Shown here: piece by piece, positions 1 through 12,061 of the stretch
How positions within the stretch are numbered: position 1 is the first letter of the stretch
Layout of the letters: each line of letters starts with the position of its first letter
DNA from: Lasiosphaeria ovina
Taxonomy: Eukaryota > Ascomycota > Sordariomycetes > Sordariales > Lasiosphaeriaceae
Reading direction: 5' to 3'
Assembly: GCA_033439765.1 (NCBI GenBank)
Contig: JAULSN010000001.1
Span: 5,952,001-6,016,000 of the forward strand
DNA: 64,000 nucleotides
Translations under genes and position numbers: made by a program
The notes under the pieces: generated by a model
The model's database searches: none
Seen by the model: only the letters and a program-made list of their open reading frames with translations
What the model was told of the DNA's origin: nothing

Positions 1-1425
1 TACGTCCTCGGCTTTGATATCACTCCCGTCAAGGGCTCCCGCCGCGATCAGCACAATATCGTGTCCATTAATGGGGATACGGGTACCATGTCAGCCGCTA
101 TTTGGTGCAAGGATCACGCACCGACCAAGACGGTTGTCCATCGCATGCACGAGGTAGTGGACGAGAGCGGCATGAACGCTCTCCAGCTCTATGCGCAGAA
201 CTTCAAACAGGCCGACCTGACCTTGACGGGCTGTGCGAGAAAGGCAAACCAGATCACGCTTGCTTCCTCGAGGATGTCGACATCGTCAGGAGCGGCTCCG
301 GCGAGCCAGCAGAACCGGCGGTCGTCCAACACCAACATGGTTAACGGGGAGTTTAGGGAACCGTCCCCAAGTGCCCTGCAGCCCGACGGCAAGATCTGCC
401 TGACGTGTGGCTCCGACGTCAGCCCCAAGTGGCATCCTATCGACCAAGCACAGGAGCGAGAGCTCACCAACGGCTACTATGGGAATCTCGGGACCGAGGC
501 GCAGAAGTTTGTCGAGCAGCGGAGTTTCCAGTGCCACAAGTGCAAGAAAGCAGGACGGAAACCCAACCCACACGCTCCGCGGGAACCGACACCTCCTCCG
601 GAGCCCGTTCGGTCAACATCCCCGAGGATCCCCAGCCTCCGATCGCCGGCTGGCGTCGAGCAACGGCCCAGGTCAATAATGTGGGCACCGCCCGGCCAAC
701 TACCAGGTGCACCCATTGTACCTGTCCCGCCTCATCCCGGGGTATCAGGCTTGCCGCCCGGAGTCCAGGCTCCGCACGTGGCCCCGCCCCCCTTGCCGCA
801 GACTGTCGTGCCACGAGGACCGCCTGTGCCGACTCATCCATATGCCACAGGCTCTCGGACATTTCCAGATTGGCACCGAACCCCGACCGGCCACGGGCCT
901 GCTCCGGCCCATGAAGTCAACGGCGGACCACCTCCTCCACACTCGCCAATGCATCCATTAGCCCCCCCTAACCACCTCCGACCGCAAACCATGCCGGCTA
1001 TTGGTCACGGACCGCCGCCGCATCCCCCTCCTACTCAGAACGGGCAAATGGCCCAACCTTTCGTGAACGGAATGCCGCCATCCCCACGACGAGTTAGCGG
1101 CCCGCCGCCGCCGTCGCCCCAGATCGGCGGACCTTATATGCCATCTCACCACAGTCTTGGTTCAGCTGAGCTGCGGCACCATCATATGCCGATGAGCCAG
1201 ATACCGCCTGTTGTCCCAGGGCCGATTGCTCCAGAAGCGCAGCAGTCTCTCTACCACCTCCGCCAGTGGAACAACCATGGGCCTCCGCCTCCCCACCATA
1301 GCAGCCCCCCGCTCCCCCGTGAGAGCATCTCGTTGAGCCGAGAGCCAAGCAATCCTCCGCCACGGGATAATAGGCCGGCCAGCGGGGCCAGCGCGAGCCC
1401 ATCGCTTCGCAATCTCCTTTCCTAG
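1..1425 (+). CDS. Snt2-like PHD/BAH chromatin protein, C-terminal part (5' partial)
   Basis: The frame is open from base 1 to the TAG at 1423-1425, giving 474 residues with no start in the window. The first ~45 residues fit the end of an extended PHD finger: GTMSAAIWCKDH supplies a last Cys-His pair. Further on, CLTCGSDVSPKW and FQCHKCKK form a C-x2-C ... C-x2-C treble-clef (GATA-like) zinc finger. The remaining ~280 residues are Pro/His/Gly-rich low complexity and probably disordered. This order is what I recall for fungal Snt2-type proteins (BAH, PHD, SANT, ePHD). In yeast, Snt2 works with Ecm5 and the Rpd3 deacetylase in the nucleus to read histone H3 and control stress genes. The BAH, first PHD and SANT domains would lie upstream of the window, so the name rests on the tail only. 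It is convergent with the cytosine deaminase gene. Confidence 0.6.
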   Translation, partial: YVLGFDITPVKGSRRDQHNIVSINGDTGTMSAAIWCKDHAPTKTVVHRMHEVVDESGMNALQLYAQNFKQADLTLTGCARKANQITLASSRMSTSSGAAPASQQNRRSSNTNMVNGEFREPSPSALQPDGKICLTCGSDVSPKWHPIDQAQERELTNGYYGNLGTEAQKFVEQRSFQCHKCKKAGRKPNPHAPREPTPPPEPVRSTSPRIPSLRSPAGVEQRPRSIMWAPPGQLPGAPIVPVPPHPGVSGLPPGVQAPHVAPPPLPQTVVPRGPPVPTHPYATGSRTFPDWHRTPTGHGPAPAHEVNGGPPPPHSPMHPLAPPNHLRPQTMPAIGHGPPPHPPPTQNGQMAQPFVNGMPPSPRRVSGPPPPSPQIGGPYMPSHHSLGSAELRHHHMPMSQIPPVVPGPIAPEAQQSLYHLRQWNNHGPPPPHHSSPPLPRESISLSREPSNPPPRDNRPASGASASPSLRNLLS

Positions 1426-2330
1426 TGAACAAAGGGGCACAACCGAGGATGTTGGCTCCAAGCCCGACTGGGCCCGGGACAGGTCAAAAGAGCCGTCCAC
1501 AGGGGCTGATTGGCGATGGTCTGGAGGCGTACCATGGTCATTCTGTGCAATTTTGCCGGCCAGCCAGTGTAAAATAAAACAATTGTACTTTTTTCCTGCA
1601 CAACATTAGATCTTTTTTTGTCCTACCTTTCCCGTTCACCCTGTCAGCTGAGTGGTGGTGGTTGACGGAGGTGATGGGGGTGGGAACAAGGAGTATAAAA
1701 AAGGGGGGAGTAGCATATGAAGATGGTAGCATGGAGTCAATTCTTTTTCTTTTCCTTTCTCTCTTTTTCCATGAGGGAGGAGTTCAGGAAACGGTTTTAT
1801 TTGGGGCTGGGACTGGGACTGGGACTGGGACTGGGACTAGGACCGGGACTAGACTAGTGGATGGAGCGGACATATTGCTCTGGCAGTCGCTCAGAACGCT
1901 CGATCTTAGAAGAGATCCAAAGGGCATACATGCATGCAAACAGCGTAGTATAGTTATCTGGCTAGTTGACGCAAACGTGTAATAAAACTACGGAGTGCCT
2001 GTCTGTCTGACTATCCCTTGTCTCCTTGTGTGTATTGTTTACGAACTGTCCAAGGCACGATGTCCATCCAGCTGAGGCTTGATAGTAGTTCCTGCTAATG
2101 CTGTTCCTGAGCTTGTAACTACCTACCTAATTACTGCTGCTCGGGGGCTTTTGCTTCCTTGGAGTAGACGCGCTCTTCGACGCCAATGTCTTCGTTCCTT
2201 TGCCGATTGCGCGTGCGTGCATGCGCGTTGTGAGTGAGCAAATGTGACGTGATATTTACCAATTTCAACGGGTTACATGTAGGTAGGTCAAGGGAGAAAA
2301 AAAAAAGAAAAAAAAAAGAGAGGAGGGCAC
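1426..2330. other. Intergenic, convergent 3' flanks of the Snt2-like gene and FCY1
   Basis: No gene seen. It holds T-rich stretches likely to be 3' UTR or polyadenylation regions of both neighbours, a (CTGGGA)n tract at 1807-1854, and an A-rich purine run near 2295-2325 just downstream of the deaminase stop codon. Confidence 0.6.
1807..1854 (+). repeat. (CTGGGA)n hexanucleotide repeat, G-quadruplex-prone
   Basis: Five perfect CTGGGA units (1807-1836) are followed by three degenerate ones (CTAGGA, CCGGGA, CTAGAC). The top strand has successive GGG runs separated by ACT, which is a textbook intramolecular G-quadruplex pattern. Confidence 0.9.
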
Positions 2331-3304
2331 TCACCACAGCTCAGGCTTCTCCCTAATAAACCGCTCCATGAGCTCGACGCACGCAGCATCGTCCAGCACC
2401 ACCACCTCGACCCCGCGCCGCCGCAGGTACGCCTCGCCGCCCAGGAACGCGCGGTTCTCCCCGATCACCACCCGCGCGATGCCGTACAGCAGGCACGCCC
2501 CCGTGCACATGTCGCACGGCGACAGCGTCGTGAACATGGTGCTGCCTGTCTCAGCCCAGCCCAGAGGGGGGGTTGTTGGGGCTGTTTGTTAGTGATGGGA
2601 GTCTTGTTTTTATGTGTTATGTTTTCATGTTTATGTGTTGCTTGTCTATCCGTCTGTCTGTTCTCTCTTGGAGTGGTAGAGGGGAGAAGGAACTTGGAAG
2701 GCGGACCTTTGTAGGCGCGCGCCGGCAAGCGGCCTGAGTTGAACAGCGCCGAGGTCTCGCCCTGGTGGACGGGGGGGGGGGATGAGCATCAGCCGTGCAG
2801 GAGGCATGAAGAAGTTTCGTCTGGTATCCCAAGTAAACATGGGCAAGACTCACATGGTGGATGGCCGAACCCAGCTGCACACGCATGTTGTGTCCTCGCC
2901 CGAGAAGCTTGCCGTCGTGGGCGACGAGGGCGGCTCCTATCTGGGCAGCCGGGGAGGCGGGGCGCAGTTGGGTCAGTCATAGGATGTCAGGTCTTAGTTA
3001 TTTTCCTTTCATTTCTTTTGCACCTTTACTATAGAGCCACCGCGGACTTGCATTGCTTGCAAACGACTAGTTCGGAATGCACAGGCCGGCCAACAAAGAA
3101 GGAAGGCATGACTGGAAACGAGAGTCGGGAGGATCTGGATGAAACAAGACGGCCAACGACGCAAGAAACCCACACGCGCGTATAGCCCAGACGCATAACA
3201 CATACCGGGATTCCGCCCTCCTGGTACGACGCCTGCGCCTCGGCAAAGGCGATGGCCATGCCGGCGGCATCGTCGACGGTTGCTGAAGTGGCGGTTAGCT
3301 CCAT
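2331..3304 (-). CDS. FCY1: Cytosine deaminase (Fcy1 family)
   Basis: Four exons on the minus strand, 3206-3304, 2854-2940, 2707-2761 and 2331-2545, give 151 residues (yeast Fcy1 has 158). The enzyme deaminates cytosine to uracil in pyrimidine salvage and also activates 5-fluorocytosine. The zinc site is complete: His62 and catalytic Glu64 in HHGET, and Cys91/Cys94 in SPCDMC. These numbers coincide with the yeast enzyme, which strongly supports the hand-placed splice sites. Other family blocks are LLGRGHNMR, FNSGRL and YGIARVVIGEN. Exon junctions are GTATGT/CCCAG, GTGAGT/ACCAG and GTCCGC/GACAG; the third donor is weak but keeps frame. No signal peptide, so cytosolic. The gene is divergent from the DnaJ gene across 2.1 kb. 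Confidence 0.93.
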
Positions 3305-3690
3305 CTAGGTTATAAATTGACGATTTGATGTCGCCCTGATATGGAATAATAATCACGGCCGAGATAAGCCGCGGAGAAGTGGTGCGGAGTTATCCATTAC
3401 CTTGGTCGGTATGTAGCTAGGCGTAATTGATTGGGGTTTGCCAGATATGGTGACGTGCGTTTTGTCTTCGCTCACTCACTCAACAACGACAACATGGCTT
3501 CAGTTTGACGGGCAGAGCACTGACATCAATTGAGTTTCGACTTTCTTGGTACCTGCCTCGTTATCCCTTACTCGTTGTTTCGCTTTGTCTTTTTCCCCTC
3601 CCCGTGTCTGGCTTTCCAACAGCACGGCTTCGGTCTCTCTTTGTCTGACGTGTCCTAACGCGAACCCGGTATCAATGGCCAACGTCTCTT

Positions 3691-3726
3691 CTTGCGCATC
3701 TTGCGCATCTTGCGCATCTTGCGCAT
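3691..3726 (+). repeat. Four perfect 9-nt tandem repeats (CTTGCGCAT)
   Basis: CTTGCGCAT occurs four times without mismatch and is followed by a partial fifth copy (CTTGC). The unit contains the palindrome TGCGCA. Confidence 0.92.
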
Positions 3727-5291
3727 CTTGCCAGCCGGCGGCGACCATGTGCGTGCCTGATGATCATCAGAGGCAAGGTGTATCCCCCTTACACAGTACA
3801 GCGTATGCGACCTCAGTCCTTAGTCATGGCACATGGGTGGGACTAAATTAGAACTGAATGCAACGAAACCATGAGGTGGCCAAAGGTGCCGTCCTGTTGG
3901 GAACTCGACCAGAGTCTTCTCGCTGCACGTCTGCGTACCTACCTTGCCTACCTATGGTAAGGTATGTACTTACCGACATCGTGGACTTGCCGTTCGCAAA
4001 GGTAAGGTACGCCACATCCGAGTTCCAAACTTGGTGGAACATTCTTGATAAGGTGTGGATAAGGTTTCCCAAAGGTTGAGATGGACCGAGGTAACTTGAA
4101 GTATGCACCTAGGGTAGGCAGGCAAGAAGGCAGGCAAGGCAGTTGACAAAATGCCTACGTAGCGTACTCAGGGGAATAAACTTTGTCGCATGCACCCCGA
4201 ACTTCCGAAGGACAGAGATGGAACCGTCGTCGGTTGATGATGAATCGACTCGTCGAATCTGTTTGTCAGGACGAACCCCCCCCCGGAATCTAGAAGAATC
4301 CGCCACTGCGAAACTCACCATCGGTGCATTCATTCAATAACGGCGTTAAGCAGTAGAACGCGCCCAGGGTTAAACACAAATATCTGGAGGACATATGCTT
4401 CTAGACATTCTTGCAGGTCAAGCCAACGCACGCATTGCCTTAGAGTCTTGCTTATATATGTCGCGAATGCGTCTCTTGGTACAGAGTAGTGGGGCCGGTC
4501 CGAAGTTGAAGTGAACCCCGCTGTTGGAGCCACTTTGACAGGGGCGGCCCCAGCTCGCTTTTGTTTCCATGTGCATCTTCCTGAGGCTGCTTCCAGCGAG
4601 ATCTAGATAGAAAGGTACCTCAATGACACCCTGGTGGCGCCGCCTCCCGCAGCCCGTCCGAAAGGGCAAACCCGCAACATTTGGGCATCTGGACCCTAAG
4701 GTGGGGGCGGGGCCTGCTGGGCCATGCAGGGTTCTCCCTTATCAGCGTCAGCCACACTCCAGAGTCTTCGATTGATTTCCATCGGAAGGGGCTGAATGCG
4801 CAGGTAGAGGGAAGGCGGCGAGTCGATTGGCGTCCCAAAGAATTTCAGCCTCCTGCTCCGGTCCCTTGCGCACCTGCCAAAGCTTCCGCAACAGCTTTTA
4901 CCAACTTCTCTCAACCTTGAAGAAAATCCCTACGGCTGCAACGATAATAACTCCCTTTGCATCCTATCCGACAAACCCAAAGCCTTTTTGTTTGAGCTGA
5001 TTACTGCGCAGCTATTTTTACCAGGTATGTGATTGCTCTGTTCAACGCCGAACACTGCCCTCCAACAACTTTTCGCGGCATCTCTCCTCGTCTTTCATCC
5101 ACCCTGTGCTCGGAACATCCGCACAGCCTTGCAGCGTTGCGAAATTCCTCCTCTGCCGGGCTCCCCCAAAGAAGCCGACGGTATATGATACAGGGGCCCT
5201 TCGTCTTCTGCGTTTCTTTTTCTTCGCCTTTGCCCAACATTGTAGCTCACCCCGCTGCCTCATCTAGTCCGGCCATTCTCGCCTCGACGCC

Positions 5292-5333
5292 CAGGCACAG
5301 GCACAGGCCCAGGCACAGGCACAGGCATAGGCA
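5292..5333 (+). repeat. CAGGCA-type hexanucleotide repeat upstream of the DnaJ gene
   Basis: About seven CAGGCA-like units with scattered substitutions lie 90-130 nt upstream of the DnaJ start codon, probably in the 5' UTR. Confidence 0.8.
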
Positions 5334-5418
5334 CCTCTGCTACCAACAGCAACAGCCTTGAACACTCCGCTCTCTTTCCGCACTTTGTTGCCCGTCAAAC
5401 GGCCACCACAAATTCGAG

Positions 5419-6847
5419 ATGGTCAAGGAGACCGCATACTATGACGTCCTCGGTGTAAGAAACCATATAACCCTTCGTGGCACTATTTGAAGCCGCGCCC
5501 GGCTAACAGGCCCAGGTCGCACCGACTGCCACCGAGGCAGAATTAAAGAAGGCATACAAGATTGGCGCCTTGAAGTATCATCCTGGTACGAATTGCCTCT
5601 AACTCCCACTCTGATGTTCCGAGTTCTGACCTCGTTGCCCTCTCTAGACAAGAATCAAGGCAATCCGGCTTCCGAGGATAAGTTCAAAGAAATATCAAAG
5701 GCCTACGAGATCTTGTCAGATTCCCAGAAGCGCCAAATCTACGATCAATATGGCGAGGCCGGTCTGGAAGGTGGTGCCGGCGGCGGTGGCATGGCGGCCG
5801 AGGACCTGTTCGCCCAGTTCTTTGGCGGTGGCGGCGGCTTCGGCGGCGGTCTCGGCGGCATGTTCGGCGGCGGTGGCATGAACCACCAGCGCGCGCCTCC
5901 CAAGGCCAAGACAATCCACCACACACACAACGTCTCGCTTGAGGACATTTACCGCGGCAAGATCTCTAAGTTAGCGCTGCAACGGTCTATCATCTGCCCC
6001 AAGTGCGAAGGCCGCGGCGGCAAGGAAGGCTCGGTACGACGATGCAACTCTTGCGAGGGCCACGGCATGAAGACTATGATGCGCCAGATGGGCCCCATGA
6101 TCCAACGCTTCCAGACGGTCTGCCCCGACTGCAACGGCGAGGGCGAGATCTTCAAGGACAAGGACCGCTGCAAGCAGTGTGGCGGCAAGAAGACCATCGT
6201 CGACAGAAAGGTGCTCCACGTTCACGTAGATCGCGGTGTCAAAAGCGGCACCAAGGTCGAGTTCCGGGGCGAAGGCGACCAAGCGCCTGGCATAATCGCT
6301 GGAGACGTCGTGTTCCAAATCGAGCAGAAGCCCCATCCCCGCTTCACCCGCCGCGATGACGACCTCCTGTACAACGCCGAGATAGAGCTCGTCACAGCCC
6401 TCGCCGGCGGCACCATTTATATCGAGCATTTGGATGACAGGTGGTTGAGTGTCGACATCCTCCCTGGAGAGGCTATTGCACCTAGTAAGTTGTGGTCACG
6501 CAGATTGGTGGCTTCAGGACTGTATTTGCTAACTCGTGGTAATAGGTGCAGTGAAGATGATTCGTGGGCAAGGCATGCCCTCCTACCGTCACCATGATTA
6601 CGGCAACATGTACATTCAGTTTGCTGTCAAGTTCCCCGAGAAGAACTGGACCACCAACCCGGAGCACTTCGAGGCGCTAAGGCAAATCCTCCCTGCCCCG
6701 GCCGTCGTCAATATTCCTCCGAAGGAGTCCATGTCAGAGCCTGCGGATCTCGAGGATGTCGAGGGCGGCACAAAGGGCTTCAGCGGCGAGCACATGGAGG
6801 AGGACGACGACCCCCAACCGGAGCGTGTCCAGTGCGCTTCACAGTAA
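5419..6847 (+). CDS. YDJ1: Type I DnaJ/Hsp40 co-chaperone, farnesylated (Ydj1/Mas5)
   Basis: Exons 5419-5454, 5516-5585, 5648-6484 and 6546-6847 give 414 residues (yeast Ydj1 409). This is a cytosolic and ER-surface Hsp70 partner that binds unfolded clients, stimulates the Hsp70 ATPase and helps mitochondrial and ER import. The J domain starts [12 protein letters not shown] and has HPD at 34-36, with an intron falling inside the Asp codon. A Gly-rich linker follows (~70-105), then four CxxCxGxG-type zinc motifs ([31 protein letters not shown]) and the C-terminal substrate-binding domains. The protein ends in CASQ, a CaaX box identical to that of Ydj1, which predicts farnesylation. Splice signals are GTAAGA, GTACGA and GTAAGT with CAG/TAG acceptors. 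Convergent with TRM82. Confidence 0.97.
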
Positions 6848-7839
6848 ATGGAGCGGAGTCGAACTCTCGGAAATCATCAAAACGCCTCACGGGTCGGGCG
6901 TTCACGGAGTCGGAGACCAAACACACCCCCGCATGGTTTCACGCCATCCTCCGGCTTGTGAAAAGAGACAATCGCGGGGTGTCTGGCGTGTCTGAAGACG
7001 ACTACATGGGCCTGGACTTTGTCGGGTTCCATTCTCGCATTTTGGAGAAGATTACATACACACGCGCTACACATCCGAGCCGTGACCAGATTGGCATGGG
7101 AAGGACGAGGAACGGAGGGGAGTGGCAGGGTAATGACAAGCGAATGATGAGGGGCGGCATTCCTGGGGATGGATGGATAGAGGATTTTACACACTTGCAC
7201 ATCACGTTGCTATTTTTTATCTGGCATGCATTGACGGGCTCTGGCTCACCTTTTTTTGCTTTGTTTTGGTTTGATATTTATGTGTTGGGTGGATTTGGGA
7301 AACCCAGCCTTTCGTCTTGTTTTTATCCCCGGACATGAAATACGGCGTTCTAGAGTGAGTGAGTGAGAGGATAGACATCTGCCTTGTTATGCGGATGCAC
7401 GTAGAGGCGGGCGTGCTTGCGTGCCTACCTTGGGCTATCTCTTCCCTCTGAGACGGTCACGCAACTGCCCTGCCTCTTGTTTCTAGCGAATGGTTACGAG
7501 CATGTCATACAAATGTGGTTTAAACTTATGAGGTTGTTTTTTGCCGTGCTGTGTCTGTCTGCCAATTGCTTGATCTACAGTACCATCGTGATCTGAAGAC
7601 GTGTAGTAGCGAATTTCTAACACCGCACCCCGCACGGGATGTAGTGGGCAGCCCGATATGGCTATGTTTATGCTGTATGACTAGGTAATCAGGTATGGAA
7701 AGCAGCGGTAGGTTCTGGGGAAGCCAGCGAGCTAGAGCTTCAGCATAGACTGCCGTGCCTTTCCGCCTTCATCGGATACGATATCTGTCTATTTATATAC
7801 ACAGGCAGAACAGGGCAGGGTAGAGAGGGATGGACCGCT
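6848..7839. other. Intergenic, convergent 3' flanks of YDJ1-type gene and TRM82
   Basis: About 1 kb with no supported gene. T-rich stretches near 7205-7275 and a GTGAGTGAGTGAG run near 7350 are the only visible structure. Probably 3' UTRs of the two flanking genes. Confidence 0.55.
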
Positions 7840-9733
<1,894 letters not shown>

Positions 9734-10553
9734 TACGAGTACTATAAAAGAAGACGACCTTGGCTCTGTAGCATTACCTGGCGTTGATATTTGATGCGCT
9801 GGGATGAGATTCACTCAAAAAAGGAATAGGAGAAGGAAAGGAAAAGGAAAAGGAAAAGGAAAAATCCTGTCCTTGTCCTCTCTTTCCACAAAAGTCAAGT
9901 CTTGCGCCTTGCTGCTACAGGAATTGTCTGCCTGATGTTCAAAATTGTAAGCCACAATTTCACTTTCTTGGAACAAACATATCTGTCTAACGCACCGTCT
10001 GCTGTTGAGCCTTGGAATTAGCTAAAGTCAGGTCAGGTATCTTACGGATGGATACTTGACCACCTTTTTCGGTTTCGATGTTGAAAATTGTTAGGGGCTG
10101 AGCCACGTGTGGCTAACCGAGATGGCTGCGGCTTTCTCAGAGTGCAACGAGACTCGGAAGCACCCAGACAAATCACTGGGATGCGCGGCCGGACTTCTCA
10201 GAAAATATTGCTTGAATCACGGTTTCTAGTTTCCACGCACCCGATCGCCGGCGGCCAGGTCCACCTCGCTCGTCCCCCGAACTCTACCTTGGTATCCGTA
10301 AGTTGGTACGAATTAATCCGCCCGCGGGTATCCGGATCCGTCCCAGGACAGCCAATGTGGGGCGTGCGGTTGGCTTGCGATTGGCCAGGCCCCACCAAGC
10401 CCTAGAACGGCTGCACCCACCCACCACAGACCTTGCGCAGCCAATTCGTGCCAAAATTTCTCTGGCGAACTTCTCACCATCAAACACCTCTCTCCGTTTC
10501 CTCATCCCGCACTTCTCGCCCTTAAACATCCTGCCTTCAGTAACAAAGAAGAT
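9734..10553. promoter_or_regulatory. Intergenic between divergent TRM82 and RPP0
   Basis: No gene seen; it carries both promoters. A purine tract of AGGAAA units lies at about 9836-9865 on the TRM82 side. The last ~110 nt before the RPP0 ATG are pyrimidine-rich (TCTCCGTTTCCTC-like), as is common in leaders of highly expressed ribosomal protein genes. I could not assign a known ribosomal-protein promoter box with confidence. Confidence 0.5.
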
Positions 10554-11618
10554 ATGGGGGGCAAAACTGGAAACAAGGCTGGCTACTTCGACAAGCTGAA
10601 GGGCTTGTTGGAGGAGTACAAGTCCATCTTCATCGTCACCGTCGACAATGTCTCGTCGCAGCAGATGCACGAGATTCGCCAGTCGCTCCGCGGCCAGGGT
10701 GTTGTCCTGATGGGCAAGAACACCATGGTAAGCCTGAAAAGCACTCTTCTTGCGGCCGCCGAGTCCCGTCTAATTTTCTTTTCTCTGTTTTTAGGTTCGC
10801 CGTGCCCTGAAGACCTTCATGCCTGACTCGCCCGAGTACGAGCGTCTCCTCCCCTTCGTCAAGGGCAACATCGGCTTCGTTTTCACCAACGACGACCTCA
10901 AGGAGATCCGTGACAAGATCCTGGCCAACAAGGTTGCTGCCCCCGCCCGTGCCGGTGCCGTCGCGCCCTCGGACGTGTTCGTACCCGCTGGAAACACGGG
11001 TATGGAGCCCGGCAAGACCTCCTTCTTCCAGGCCCTCGGTGTCCCCACCAAGATTGCCCGTGGTACCATTGAAATCACCACCGATCTCAAGCTTGTCGAG
11101 GCTGGTGCCAAGGTCGGTGCCTCCGAGGCCACCCTCCTGAACATGCTCAACATCTCCCCCTTCACCTACGGCATGGGCATCTCGCAGGTCTACGACCAGG
11201 GCAATGCCTTCCCCCCCGACGTCCTCGACATTGGTGAGGAGCAGCTCCTGAAGGCCTTCTCCAGCGCCATCACCACCATTGCCTGCGTCTCGCTTGCTAT
11301 CAACTTCCCGACCCTGCCCTCGGTCATCCACTCGCTGGTCAACAGCTACAAGAAGGTCCTGGCTGTTGCCATTGGTACCGACTTCAGCTGGCCCGAGATT
11401 GATGAGCTCAAGGACCGCATTGCCAACCCCGATGCCTATGCCGCTGCTGCGCCCGCTGCCACCGAGGCGGCTGCCGCCCCTGAGGCCAAGGCTGAGGAGA
11501 AGAAGGAGGACTCGGATGAGGGTTCCGACTCCGACGAGGGTGGATTCGGTGATCTCTTGTCAGTAACCCAACACCCCTGCTTCCGGTTCATGCAGCTAAC
11601 ACGTCCAACAGCGGTTAA
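10554..11618 (+). CDS. RPP0: 60S acidic ribosomal protein P0 (uL10, stalk base)
   Basis: Exons 10554-10727, 10795-11558 and 11612-11618 give 314 residues (the family is about 310-320). P0 forms the base of the large-subunit stalk, binds 28S rRNA and anchors P1/P2 dimers to recruit translation GTPases. Recognisable blocks are [41 protein letters not shown] and [17 protein letters not shown]. An Ala-rich hinge and an acidic tail ([19 protein letters not shown]) follow. The last intron (GTCAGT...CAACAG, 53 nt) leaves a terminal coding exon of only 7 nt (C GGT TAA), restoring the end GFGDLFG. Reading through the intron instead would replace the stalk tail, so the microexon is required. Convergent with MSH1. 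Confidence 0.96.
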
Positions 11619-12061
11619 ACGTAACGATGTCATGAAGATGTTCCTGGACCAGCAACCTTGGTCTCGGTCGAGAGAAGGTTTTATGGATCTTTATCTACGA
11701 CTTTATAGAGATCATCTTGTTGTTAAATCAAGCACATCGCACCTGGCGGACCAGTCTGTGGCCCACTCGCTTGTGCTCTTGAAATATGTGCGTGACGCAG
11801 CACCTTATTTCTTCAAAGGTTAGTTCGAATTCCCTACCAGTTACCTCACCTTGCCCCCTTCCCGTGTCGATGATTAGAAAAAATCAAAGAGCTTTTTAAC
11901 CCTGATATCATTGATGAAAACCCATTCAAACAACTACTTATGAGACACAACCCACTTGTTACAATTTATACACATACTATACATTTTGGGGTATCAAGGC
12001 TAACTTGAGAAATTATACAAACAGACCGTGGCCGTTTCCTAATTTCCATGCCATAACGGTA
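11619..12061. other. Intergenic, convergent 3' flanks of RPP0 and MSH1
   Basis: 443 nt, AT-richer than its surroundings. It holds both 3' UTRs and nothing else that I can identify. Confidence 0.6.

Larger units (their letters stand above)
3305..5418. promoter_or_regulatory. Intergenic between divergent FCY1 and YDJ1-type genes
   Basis: 2.1 kb without a convincing gene; short ORFs here are repeat-driven or random. It should carry both promoters and the DnaJ 5' leader. Visible structure: a 9-nt tandem repeat at 3691-3726, a cluster of GTAAGGTA/TACCTTACC-type words around 3940-4015, and a CAGGCA-type repeat at 5292-5333 in what is probably the DnaJ leader. Confidence 0.5.
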
